This document shows, piece after piece, positions 7,145-15,213 of a stretch of 18,379 bases of DNA. The stretch lies in the NCBI GenBank assembly GCA_013911545.1, contig JACETA010000005.1, positions 1-18,379 on the forward strand, given 5' to 3'. The DNA is from Chloroflexota bacterium. GTDB lineage: Bacteria; Chloroflexota; Dehalococcoidia; Lucifugimonadales; Lucifugimonadaceae. Position numbers and translations under genes: made by a program. The notes under the pieces were generated by a model. It saw only the letters and a list, made by a program, of their open reading frames with translations. It was not told the DNA's origin and did not search any database. Position 1 is the first letter of the stretch, and each line of letters begins with the position of its first letter.

Positions 7145-8312
7145 AACTTTGGATAACTTTTCTAAACCCTTTTAAGGATCTTTTAATTACATCGTTTTTG
7201 ACGCTGTATGAAATTCTAAAATGATTTGGAGCCCCAAAACCTGATCCAGGAACAACTAATATTTTTTCGTATTTTAGTAAATTACAAAATTCAACATCAT
7301 TAATTGGTGATTTAGGAAAAAGGTAAAATCCTCCAGTTGGTTTTACTATTTCATAACCGAAAGATTTTAGGTTTTCATACATAAAGTCTCTTTTAAATTT
7401 ATAGGATTCTAGATTTGCCAAAGAATTAATAGATTTTTCTACCAATCTTTGAGCAATTGCAGGAGCATTAACAAAGCCTAAAGTTCTATTTGAAAAATTT
7501 AAAGCTGAAATTAGAATATCTTTATTTTTATTTTGAGGGTTAATTGCTATAAATCCTATTCTTTCTCCAGCAAGGCTTAAATCTTTAGAAAATGATGTAG
7601 CAATTATACCTCTTTCAAAGATGGATGTTATAAATGGCTGCTCATTATTTTCGTATTCGAGATACCTATATGGTTCATCGCTAATGATGTAAATTTCGAT
7701 GCCAAATTTTTTTTCGTATTCTTTTGTTATATCTACAATTTTTTTTATAGTTTTTGCGGAATATGTGATTCCTGACGGGTTGTTTGGTGAATTTAAAATA
7801 ATTGCTTTGGTTTTTTTATTGATTATAGATTCAAAATTCTTTAGAGAAGGTTCAAAATTATCATTATATTCACAGAACCTTGCAATACCTTGATGGTTGC
7901 TAACATAAAATTGATATTCTGGAAAAAATGGTTTAAAAATAATCACTTCTTCTTCAGGGTTTAGTATTGAGTGCAAAATAACATTTATTGCGCCTGCAGC
8001 ACCAACAGTCATAATAATATCTTCAGGTCCTAATTTAGAGGTTGATTCATTAGATATTTTATTAGATACAGCCCTTCTAGTTGATTCAAAACCAGAATTT
8101 GGCATATAACCATGAATATTAGTTTCATTGCTTTTACTAAGCTTATTTAGATTTTTAAAAAAAATGTCTGGAGGGTCTAAGTTAGGGTTTCCCAATGAAA
8201 AATCGAAGACATTTTCAGTGCCATATTTTTTTTTAAGTTCAACACCTTCCTCAAACATCTTCCTAATCCAAGAACTATCTTGCATGAATTGATTAATTTT
8301 CTTTGAAATCAT
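7134..8312 (-). CDS. PLP-dependent class I aminotransferase (aspartate aminotransferase-like)
   Basis: This is a 392-residue fold-type I aminotransferase. Landmarks are FSLGNPNLDPP (38-48), the phosphate-binding VGAAGAIN (103-110), NSPNNPSG (174-181) with the conserved Asn, ISDEPYRYLEY (210-220) with D212, and SFSKDLSLAGERIG (240-253) with Schiff-base K243 and R251. FRISYSV near the C-terminus supplies the carboxylate-binding Arg. The N-terminal SSWIRKMFEEGVELKKKYG pattern matches a widespread but biochemically unassigned subgroup of bacterial aminotransferases. It should be catalytically intact, but its amino donor is unknown. The ATG is 10 bp after the 3' end of tRNA-Arg on the same strand, and no Shine-Dalgarno sequence fits in that gap. 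Its message may therefore begin at the tRNA processing site. It overlaps the 3' end of the convergent threonine-synthase-like gene. Confidence 0.86.
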   Translation of the reverse strand: MISKKINQFMQDSSWIRKMFEEGVELKKKYGTENVFDFSLGNPNLDPPDIFFKNLNKLSKSNETNIHGYMPNSGFESTRRAVSNKISNESTSKLGPEDIIMTVGAAGAINVILHSILNPEEEVIIFKPFFPEYQFYVSNHQGIARFCEYNDNFEPSLKNFESIINKKTKAIILNSPNNPSGITYSAKTIKKIVDITKEYEKKFGIEIYIISDEPYRYLEYENNEQPFITSIFERGIIATSFSKDLSLAGERIGFIAINPQNKNKDILISALNFSNRTLGFVNAPAIAQRLVEKSINSLANLESYKFKRDFMYENLKSFGYEIVKPTGGFYLFPKSPINDVEFCNLLKYEKILVVPGSGFGAPNHFRISYSVKNDVIKRSLKGFRKVIQSFKN

Positions 8313-8322
8313 TTTAGTTATG

Positions 8323-8398
8323 TGGCGCCCCTGGAGGAATTCGAATCCCCGACTTACTGCTTAGAAGGCAGTCGCTCTATCCGCTGAGCTACAGGGGC
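8323..8398 (-). tRNA. tRNA-Arg (anticodon UCU)
   Basis: A complete 76-base tRNA is read on the minus strand. The acceptor stem pairs GCCCCTG with CAGGGGC, with discriminator G and an encoded CCA (plus-strand TGG at 8323-8325). The D-arm has the usual AGCTCAGCGGATAGAGC pattern. The anticodon stem ACTGC/GCAGT encloses loop CTTCTAA with UCU at 34-36 (plus-strand 8363-8365). The T-arm holds GATTCGAAT. UCU reads the AGA/AGG codons that are frequent in this AT-rich genome. Confidence 0.96.
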
Positions 8399-8413
8399 AT
8401 ATAAGCGTTTGTC

Positions 8414-8422
8414 ATTCTAACA
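8414..8422 (-). promoter_or_regulatory. Extended -10 promoter of tRNA-Arg
   Basis: On the minus strand TGTTAGAAT is an extended -10 (TG-n-TAGAAT), about 15 bp upstream of the mature tRNA 5' end. A partial -35 (TTAATA) lies 17 bp further up. Spacing suits a short 5' trailer removed by RNase P. Confidence 0.4.
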
Positions 8423-8464
8423 TTTTTTTTTCAAATATTAATACAGTTGCGTTTAGTTTGAAAA

Positions 8465-8493
8465 TTATCATTAAAAAAAATAAGTGTTATACT
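8465..8493 (+). promoter_or_regulatory. Promoter of the lipoprotein / HTTM-DCC unit
   Basis: TTATCA (8465-8470), 17 bp, then TATACT (8488-8493), preceded by TG at 8485-8486 as an extended -10. Transcription would begin near 8500 and give a leader of about 27 bases with GGAG at 8514-8517, 9 bp before the ATG. Confidence 0.55.
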
Positions 8494-8526
8494 GGGGACC
8501 ATATATAACTGCCGGAGATTATAATT

Positions 8527-11500
8527 ATGATTAGTTCTAAAATTAAAACATTACTTTTGTTGACAATGGTCGGAATTCTTGTTGCTTGTGGAGGTACAGA
8601 TGAAATAACTGAGAAAATGGAGGAAGCGAAAGAAGTAGTCCAAGAGAAGATGAGTTCAGATTCTGAAGAAGTTGTTGAAGAGAAGAAAGAAATCCCAAAT
8701 CTTTCTGGGGAGCTTTCAGTTGAAGTAACTGTCGAAGTTGCACCATTAACTTTATCAATTTTAGAAGGAAAAGCTCAATTCAATATGAGAGATGGTCAAG
8801 GTTGGATCGACGCAGTTGATGCTCAGCCTGTTGAGCAAGGTTGGGGGGTAAAAACTCTAACAGTTTCAACTGCAATTTTAAATTTTGAAGATGGAAGTAT
8901 GGTTTTGCTAGAACCAAACACAGAAGTTGAAATTTCTTTATATCAATTGATTAATGGTGGTGTTTCCCAAGGCGGAGAAAGGCACGTAAATGTCAAAATC
9001 GTTAACGGTGGAGTATCTTTTGATGTTGTGCCTGCAGAGTCACCCCCAAATACTTGGGCTTTTTTAACACCTGACGGAGCAGTAACCATTCAGGGTACTG
9101 GTGGTTCTTTATCAAGAAGAGTAGGAATGCAAGAAGAACTTTCAGGTTGTGAAGCTGCCGATGATGGCATAGATGTTTGTGGATCTCCTGCAGCTACCAT
9201 TGATACAAAACTTGAACTTTTAGAAGGTACTGCGACTATGATGAGAATGAAATCTGAAATCGAATATGATGAAGATGGAAACATACCAGAAGATTTTAAT
9301 GTTGAAAAAGAGTTGCAAGCTATGGTTGTAAAACCAGGTGTTGCATTTCAATCTGCAGAAGAAAAACCTTTAAGTGCTGAAATGATTGCTGCTGATCCAT
9401 TACTTGCTGCTGATGTTGGCTATATAGTTTCGCTTGCTGGACCTGATGTTGTCGGTGAAGATGTACTAGAAGCTGCCTCTGAAGTCGCTTTAGAATCAGA
9501 TGAAGCAACTAAGGATTTAGCAATTTTACAAGTCGCTGCATTAGCTGGGCCCGAAGGAGTTGAGGCAATTAATGATTCTGGTAATTTAGATGCTGCGCTT
9601 GATATAACAAATAATAGATTTGAAGAGGAGTCAGTTCTTGATCCTGATATGCTTTTACCTGTATCAATTGATGATGTTTTAGAAGCATCTGCAGAATTAC
9701 AAGAAGATGCTGATCTTAAAGCAGTAGATGAAGATGCGGCAGATTTGATAGCTGAAGCTGCTGAAGTTCAAAAAGCTTATGACGCTGGTGAAGTTTCAGC
9801 TGAGGATTTATTAGAAATTCAAGAAGCGCTAATTGAATCAGTTGGTGATTTTGAAGGTGCAACAGTTGTTGAAAATACAGCAGGAATTGATGAAGTTACA
9901 GGTGAAAAAATTGGATTAGAAGGTGCTAAAGATTCTTTTAGGGAAAAATTCCTGCCTCCAATGCCTGAGCCGCTTTATGATGAAAGTGGAAACCAAATAG
10001 GTGTCAAGAAGCCTGACCAAGTAATTTTTGATCCTAACGGAAATCCTATTGGTAAGAAAATGGGAGATATGGTTGCTACTGACGTTGAGGGTAACGCAGT
10101 AGAAGGTAAAGTGCCAGATGTGTTTTACCTAGGTGATAAGGGTGGTGAAGATAAGCTTGTTGCTACAACTTTCTTTAACGCTTTTGCCCCTAAAGCTCCT
10201 GTTGAAGGCACTGCAGGTGCATCTGCTGGATTATCTCCAATCCCTCTATCAACCTTTGATCCTGATGGAAACCTAGTTCCAACAATTATCGAATATGATG
10301 TTTTTGGTAATCCTAAGGGAAGTATTCCGTTAGATCCGTCTATAATGAAAACACCTGGTGGTCTACCTCCTGAACCACCTATAATACCTGCATTAGATTA
10401 CAATGCTGATGGATCTCTTTCAGAAGTTTTAGAGATGCCGTTCTTATCAGTAGATAACGTAACTGGTGAATTTACTGAATTTATGATCCCAAGCCCAATT
10501 GTTTTTGGCCCAGGTGGAGAACCTGTTGGTATGTCCGCTGGGACAACTATTGGTATTGGTGCAGGAGGGTTTAGCGGTCTTGAAGCCGGTGAAATTATAG
10601 GAAAAGATTTCTTCGTAGAACAATCATCTGCAATGCTTGAAAGGGCAGAAGCAGGAATTTCTGCAGGACCAGCAATCGATTTTGCAGCTGGATTCCTAGG
10701 TGATGATGCTGCCCCAATAGATTTATTTGATGCTATAGCATTTATAAAAGATCCATTATCTGGTGGACCTGGCGGACCTGGTGGACCTGGTGGACCAGGT
10801 GGACCTCCGCCTGCTGGATTTGGTGCATTCGCAGACTTTGTGATCCCTGAAGAAGATGCAGTATTCTTTGATGCATCAGGCACACAAATGACAGGGCATG
10901 AGTTTAGGCCTCAAGAAGTATTTAGAGATGCATCTGGAGATGTTTCTGGATTTAAACCAATAACGGAAATGTCATGTTTGTCTCCAGCATGTTTCGCAGC
11001 GGCATCGCAAGATCCGTTATTGCAAGATATGCTTGAAGAACCGCTTCAAATTCTGACTTTTGATGACTCAGGTAACTCTGTTGTTGCAGACATACAGGGA
11101 CAATTATTATTTACGGAAGATGGGAATATGGCTGGATTTATGCCCCCTCCAGTTGTCGTAACTGGTAGTGGTGGTCCAGCTACATTTGCACAAGAAGATT
11201 TTAGTTTATTTACTGCCTCAATGATGTCTGGTCCAGTTGATATATTTGGTGGGCCTAGTACATTTGGTGGGCCAGGTGGTGATTTTGGACCGCCAGCAAT
11301 TGGTGGGCCTGCTTTTGGTGGGCCAGGTGGACCAGGTGGTCCAGGTGGACCCCCTCAATCATTCGGAATTGATCCGTTTGCTGCAGGTGAATTTGAAGTT
11401 TTTGGAAGAGGTGGTTCAGATTTAATCGCAGGACAAGAAATAGTTTTTGAGATTCCTGATGATTTCATCGATCCTTTCGCTTCAGGACCAGGAGGATTCG

Positions 11501-13032
11501 GTGGTGACCCATTTGGTGGACCAGACTCTGGTCCAGGTGGACCAATTGGTGCCCCTGGTATTTCATTAGGTTTTGCAGGAGGACCTCCTCCAGGTGGACC
11601 AGGTGGACCAGCCAGCGCAACAGCATTTTTAACTCCAGAATTTGGTGGTGCTGTTAGTTCTGATGGTACTTTTACATCTGCTACAGACTTTGCAGGACCA
11701 GCCTTTGCTTTCGAAGGGCCTGCTACTGATGTTGAATTTGGTGGTGCATTTGGTGGCGATTTTGATTTCGTTTCAGATCCAGGCTCAGCTTTCTTTGATG
11801 ATAGAAGAGATACATTAGAGGACACTGCTGATGCTTATATGGCAGCAACAGATGCAAGGAAAGACACAGTATTTGGATTATTTGAAGATGCAGGATTAAT
11901 AAATGATGGACCAAGAACATTTGATGTTACCTTAGGCCCAGGTGGCCCAGGTGGCCCAGGTGGCCCTGAAGGTGCTCCAGGAGAATCGATGCCTATGATA
12001 GGTATGGCTCCTGCACCAGAGTTTGGACCTCCTCCAGGTGGAGATGCAGCAGGTGGTTTTGGCGCAATGTTTGGTGCTGCTGAAGGTATGCCTCCAGGTG
12101 GACCAGGTGGACTAGGTGGACCAGGTGGTCCAGGTATGGTTCCTTCAACTAATATATTTGATGTCATGGAAGATCCAAATGCTCTTTCTGGAGATCAAAT
12201 AGCAGATGTATTCTTTGCTCCCCCAGCATCAGAATTTGTTCCAGGAGGATCATTTGAAGGTGCAGCTCCGGGTGGTGGACCAATGGGTCCAGCAGCAGGC
12301 GGTTCATTCGGAGGGACTTTTGCTCCAGGACTTTTTGAAAATCTACCTGATGGTTTGGTAGATGATTTACAAGATGAATTACAAAGTGGACCAGGTGGAC
12401 CAATGGGACCAGCTGCAGGTGGTGGAGGTTTAGGATCAATGTTTGATACTGCAGCTGCCGCTACAGGTGGACCAGGTGGACCAGGTGGACCAGGTGGACC
12501 AGGTGGACCAGGTGGACCAATGGGACCTGATGCCGCTACAGGCGGAATGACTACAGGTGGACCAGGTGGACCAGGTGGACCAATGGGACCTGATGCCGCT
12601 ACAGGCGGAATGACTACAGGTGGACCAATGGGACCTGATGCCGCTACAGGCGGAATGACTACAGGTGGACCAATGGGACCTGATGCCGCTACAGGTGGAA
12701 TGACTACAGGCGGACCAACTGGAGGAATGTTTGACAGTGCTCCAGCAGTAACAGGTGGGTCTTTTGGTTCAGCAGCAACAACAGGTGGTGCAGGACCAAG
12801 TAGTGCTCCAGCAGCAACAGGTGGTGCAGGACCAAGTAGTGCTCCAGCTCCAAGTGCAGCTTCAAGTGCTCCAGCTCCAGCTCCAGCATCAAGTGCTCCA
12901 GCTCCAGCTCCAGCTCCAAGTGCTCCAGCTCCAGCTCCAGCACCAAGTGCTCCAGCTCCAGCTCCAGCTCCAAGTGCTCCAGCTCCAGCTCCAACAGGTG
13001 GTGGACCAGGACCAGGACCAGTAGGACCTTAA
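8527..13032 (+). CDS. Giant FecR-domain lipoprotein with Gly-Gly-Pro and Pro-Ala low-complexity regions
   Basis: This 1501-residue exported lipoprotein has an unknown role. A short signal peptide ends in the lipobox LVAC, so C21 would be lipidated. A Glu/Lys-rich, probably coiled segment (23-56) follows. Residues ~75-275 resemble a FecR domain: VKTLTVSTAILNFEDGSMVLL at 108-128, then EPNTEVEISLYQ. Residues ~285-480 are acidic and Ala-rich, probably helical. From ~484 to 870 short [FY]-D-x-x-G-N units recur. From 746 onward collagen-like GGP runs appear, becoming dense after ~905. A near-identical 15-residue repeat lies near 1329-1394, and the tail is Ala-Pro-Ser rich, ending GPGPGPVGP. Besides C21 the Cys come in two pairs (208/218, and CLSPAC near 818-823), which could form disulfides. 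No transmembrane anchor, sortase motif or enzyme domain is seen. GGAG supports the start. It is co-directional with HTTM-DCC 23 bp downstream. The repeats make its base use richer in G and C than its neighbours. Confidence 0.85.
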   Translation: MISSKIKTLLLLTMVGILVACGGTDEITEKMEEAKEVVQEKMSSDSEEVVEEKKEIPNLSGELSVEVTVEVAPLTLSILEGKAQFNMRDGQGWIDAVDAQPVEQGWGVKTLTVSTAILNFEDGSMVLLEPNTEVEISLYQLINGGVSQGGERHVNVKIVNGGVSFDVVPAESPPNTWAFLTPDGAVTIQGTGGSLSRRVGMQEELSGCEAADDGIDVCGSPAATIDTKLELLEGTATMMRMKSEIEYDEDGNIPEDFNVEKELQAMVVKPGVAFQSAEEKPLSAEMIAADPLLAADVGYIVSLAGPDVVGEDVLEAASEVALESDEATKDLAILQVAALAGPEGVEAINDSGNLDAALDITNNRFEEESVLDPDMLLPVSIDDVLEASAELQEDADLKAVDEDAADLIAEAAEVQKAYDAGEVSAEDLLEIQEALIESVGDFEGATVVENTAGIDEVTGEKIGLEGAKDSFREKFLPPMPEPLYDESGNQIGVKKPDQVIFDPNGNPIGKKMGDMVATDVEGNAVEGKVPDVFYLGDKGGEDKLVATTFFNAFAPKAPVEGTAGASAGLSPIPLSTFDPDGNLVPTIIEYDVFGNPKGSIPLDPSIMKTPGGLPPEPPIIPALDYNADGSLSEVLEMPFLSVDNVTGEFTEFMIPSPIVFGPGGEPVGMSAGTTIGIGAGGFSGLEAGEIIGKDFFVEQSSAMLERAEAGISAGPAIDFAAGFLGDDAAPIDLFDAIAFIKDPLSGGPGGPGGPGGPGGPPPAGFGAFADFVIPEEDAVFFDASGTQMTGHEFRPQEVFRDASGDVSGFKPITEMSCLSPACFAAASQDPLLQDMLEEPLQILTFDDSGNSVVADIQGQLLFTEDGNMAGFMPPPVVVTGSGGPATFAQEDFSLFTASMMSGPVDIFGGPSTFGGPGGDFGPPAIGGPAFGGPGGPGGPGGPPQSFGIDPFAAGEFEVFGRGGSDLIAGQEIVFEIPDDFIDPFASGPGGFGGDPFGGPDSGPGGPIGAPGISLGFAGGPPPGGPGGPASATAFLTPEFGGAVSSDGTFTSATDFAGPAFAFEGPATDVEFGGAFGGDFDFVSDPGSAFFDDRRDTLEDTADAYMAATDARKDTVFGLFEDAGLINDGPRTFDVTLGPGGPGGPGGPEGAPGESMPMIGMAPAPEFGPPPGGDAAGGFGAMFGAAEGMPPGGPGGLGGPGGPGMVPSTNIFDVMEDPNALSGDQIADVFFAPPASEFVPGGSFEGAAPGGGPMGPAAGGSFGGTFAPGLFENLPDGLVDDLQDELQSGPGGPMGPAAGGGGLGSMFDTAAAATGGPGGPGGPGGPGGPGGPMGPDAATGGMTTGGPGGPGGPMGPDAATGGMTTGGPMGPDAATGGMTTGGPMGPDAATGGMTTGGPTGGMFDSAPAVTGGSFGSAATTGGAGPSSAPAATGGAGPSSAPAPSAASSAPAPAPASSAPAPAPAPSAPAPAPAPSAPAPAPAPSAPAPAPTGGGPGPGPVGP
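12466..12519 (+). repeat. Six tandem copies of a 9-bp repeat (Gly-Gly-Pro)
   Basis: GGTGGACCA occurs six times head to tail with no mismatch, inside the lipoprotein gene. The last copy is also the start of the first 45-bp repeat. Perfect identity at synonymous positions points to recent slippage. Confidence 0.9.
12511..12708 (+). repeat. Four copies of a 45-bp coding repeat (GGPMGPDAATGGMTT)
   Basis: Copies lie at 12511-12555, 12574-12618, 12619-12663 and 12664-12708. An 18-bp insert of two further GGP codon triplets separates copies 1 and 2. Copies 1-3 read the same, while copy 4 differs by one synonymous base (GGT for GGC). The frame is kept throughout. Confidence 0.92.
12841..12993 (+). 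repeat. Ala-Pro-Ser repeat region at the lipoprotein C-terminus
   Basis: GCTCCA dipeptide codons are grouped into units of about 27 bp encoding SAPAPAPAP, three to four copies. The region gives a stiff, extended linker-like tail. The codon periodicity also opens long false reading frames on both strands. Confidence 0.85.
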
Positions 13033-13055
13033 TTTAATTTATGCGGGGTTAAAAT

Positions 13056-14909
13056 ATGAATTTTAAATATTTAACCTCGCACTTTAATTCTTTTAAAGAA
13101 ATTTTTTCAATAGACTTTAGGTCTTTAGCCATATTTAGATTTTTTATAGCCTCTTTGAGTATTTATGACTTATTAATTGCATGGCCTTCTTTGAGGGCTT
13201 TTTATACTGATTGGGGTGTTTTACCAAGAAGTGCATTATTTTCAAGTTCAAGTTGGAGTTATCATTACATTTCTATTTATAATATTAGTGGTGTGCCTGC
13301 TGTTATAAATTTATTATTCGTAATTCATTTGATTGTATCTATTATGCTTTTAGTTGGATTTAAAACAAGACTAGCTACAATATTGACTTGGTTTTTTACA
13401 ATTTCATTGATTGCCAGGAACCCTATGGTTGTAACAGGTGGTTATGTTATTTTTAGAATGGGATTATTTTGGGCAATGTTTTTGCCCTTAGGAGCTAAAT
13501 GGTCAATTGATAGTGCGTTAAATAATGTTTGCGAAAATCCTACAAAGCTTATAAAAAAATTATTTTTTTCTGTAGCTTCAATTGGAATAATTTTACAAAT
13601 TTTATTTACTTATGTTTTTGCTGGATTCCATAAAAGAGATCCTGTTTGGGATGAAGAATATCTTGGTGTTTATTACTCTTTGCATATTGATCAATTTGCC
13701 ACAAGTATAGGTCAATATCTTTTAAATTTTCCAACATTTTTAGAATTCCTTACTGCCTTTGTTGTGTATGTTCAACGATACGGAATTCTACTTTTTTTAA
13801 TTCCTGTAAAAAATAATTATTTTAGGTTATTTGGGATTTTCTTTTTCTGTTTTTTTCATATTGGGCTAAATATGACAATGAATATAGGGTGGTTTCAAAT
13901 AGTGTCAATAATAATGTTGGCTGTATTTATACCATCAAATTTCTGGGACTATATTCTTAAAAAACTTTCAAATAAAGAAAGGCTCGGTCTAGAAATTTAT
14001 TACGATAATGACTGTTCGTTCTGTAAGAGAATTGTTTTTACAATTACAACACTTTTTTTGGTTCCTGGCACAAAAGTTATGCCTTCAACGACCGACAAAA
14101 AAATCCACAAAATGATGGAAGATGAAAATTCTTGGATAGTAAGAGACCATAAAGGTAATATAACTACAAGGTTTTCAGCCTTAATGTATGTTTTTAGTAC
14201 TTCTCCATTAATTTTTCCATTAAAGTATTTAACAAAATCTTCTGGTTTTATGAAATTCGGAGATAATATTTATAAATTTGTAGCTAACAGAAGACCATTT
14301 TTTTCAAAAGTTACTGATTTTATGAAATTTAAACCGGTGCAAGTAGGCACACCTTTACCTTTATTGCTTAATACTATCGCTTTATTTGCAATTATTTACT
14401 GTTTGTATTGGAATTTATCTAGTTTTGATAGATGGGCTGACGAAGAAGACAAAGATAATATTGAAATACCGCAATCAGCTTTTTGGATTGGTCCAACTTT
14501 CCAGATAAATCAATATTGGGGCCTTTTTTCACCTAAACCTATGATTGATGACGGATGGTATGTTTTATCTGCTGCAACAGAAAGTGGAGAAAAGTTTGAT
14601 TTGTTTACTAATAACGAACTTACATGGGACAAGCCAGATAATATTACCAAGATGTATAAAAATGATAGGTGGAGAAAGTATTTGATGAACTTGTGGTTAG
14701 GGCAGCATAGTGACCATCGACTTCATTACGGAAGATACCTTTGCAGGGAGTATAATTCTAAAAACTTTGGAACGGATAGAGTTCAATCTTTTTGGATGTA
14801 CTACATGATTGAAGAATCTCCTGCTCCCGGAGAAGAACAAAAAGGTATTTACCCTTCCAAAATACATGAACACATATGTTATTACCCTGAAGAAGAAAAT
14901 AAGAGTTAA
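13056..14909 (+). CDS. HTTM (vitamin K carboxylase-like) membrane protein fused to a DCC thiol-oxidoreductase domain
   Basis: This 617-residue integral membrane protein has three parts. Residues ~18-300 form a multi-pass HTTM domain, the family of vitamin K-dependent gamma-carboxylase and SdpB. Its AGFHKRDPVW (189-198) matches the carboxylase segment with the catalytic-base Lys (K193 here), and FFHIGLNMTMNIGWF (266-280) is the family His motif. Residues ~312-425 are a DCC (DUF393) thiol-oxidoreductase domain starting YYDNDCSFCKR, with a CxxC at C320/C323. One membrane helix (435-452) leads to a C-terminal domain carrying the FSPKP, DDGWYV and WRKYL motifs that I recall from the tails of other HTTM proteins. 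The GGGG at 13045-13048 is a plausible ribosome site. It lies 23 bp after the lipoprotein gene on the same strand, so the two are probably co-transcribed. The real reaction is unknown: bacterial HTTM proteins need not carboxylate. Confidence 0.82.
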   Translation: MNFKYLTSHFNSFKEIFSIDFRSLAIFRFFIASLSIYDLLIAWPSLRAFYTDWGVLPRSALFSSSSWSYHYISIYNISGVPAVINLLFVIHLIVSIMLLVGFKTRLATILTWFFTISLIARNPMVVTGGYVIFRMGLFWAMFLPLGAKWSIDSALNNVCENPTKLIKKLFFSVASIGIILQILFTYVFAGFHKRDPVWDEEYLGVYYSLHIDQFATSIGQYLLNFPTFLEFLTAFVVYVQRYGILLFLIPVKNNYFRLFGIFFFCFFHIGLNMTMNIGWFQIVSIIMLAVFIPSNFWDYILKKLSNKERLGLEIYYDNDCSFCKRIVFTITTLFLVPGTKVMPSTTDKKIHKMMEDENSWIVRDHKGNITTRFSALMYVFSTSPLIFPLKYLTKSSGFMKFGDNIYKFVANRRPFFSKVTDFMKFKPVQVGTPLPLLLNTIALFAIIYCLYWNLSSFDRWADEEDKDNIEIPQSAFWIGPTFQINQYWGLFSPKPMIDDGWYVLSAATESGEKFDLFTNNELTWDKPDNITKMYKNDRWRKYLMNLWLGQHSDHRLHYGRYLCREYNSKNFGTDRVQSFWMYYMIEESPAPGEEQKGIYPSKIHEHICYYPEEENKS

Positions 14910-14962
14910 GAATCAATAAACTTAAAGGCTCTTTAAACTTAATTAGATCATTAGAGACGTTT

Positions 14963-14995
14963 TTACTAAAAAAGGGTAGTAATACATGTTTTTTT
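14963..14995 (+). terminator. Weak terminator-like hairpin downstream of HTTM-DCC
   Basis: TTACTA (14963-14968) pairs with TAGTAA (14977-14982) around an 8-base loop, and a run of seven T follows at 14989-14995. The stem is AT-only and the T run starts 6 bases after it, so it is a poor intrinsic terminator. Confidence 0.25.
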
Positions 14996-15213
14996 AAATA
15001 AGACGCATAATATTGATTATTTCCTGTTTGTTCCTCAGATATAAGTTATTTAATGATATAAATCTTTATATATATTGATAGAATTTACTTAATTACAATT
15101 TTAAGAATAATTATTATCTATAAAATATTGTATTTTTAAACTTAAAATTGAATTATAATTATATTTGTATAATATAAATATAATACTAAAATATTATAAA
15201 TATTATATTAATT

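Noticed and set aside
12511..12708. Direct repeats resembling a CRISPR array
   Set aside because: Units are 45 bp, mostly contiguous with no unique spacers, and encode in-frame protein repeats. No cas gene is nearby.
10398..12994. Several open frames antisense or out of frame to the lipoprotein gene, rich in Pro, Leu/Glu/His or Gln/Val
   Set aside because: They are by-products of the GGP and Ala-Pro codon periodicity. They lack ribosome sites and show no family motifs.
14922..14936. TTAAAG-GCT-CTTTAA hairpin after the HTTM-DCC stop as a terminator
   Set aside because: The six-base stem has one G-C pair, a three-base loop and no following T run, so chance is likely.
15046..15060. A 15-bp word (TTATTTAATGATATA) also found at 18362-18376
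   Set aside because: It is A/T-only apart from one base and lies in low-complexity intergenic DNA. Two copies are not convincing as a site or repeat element.
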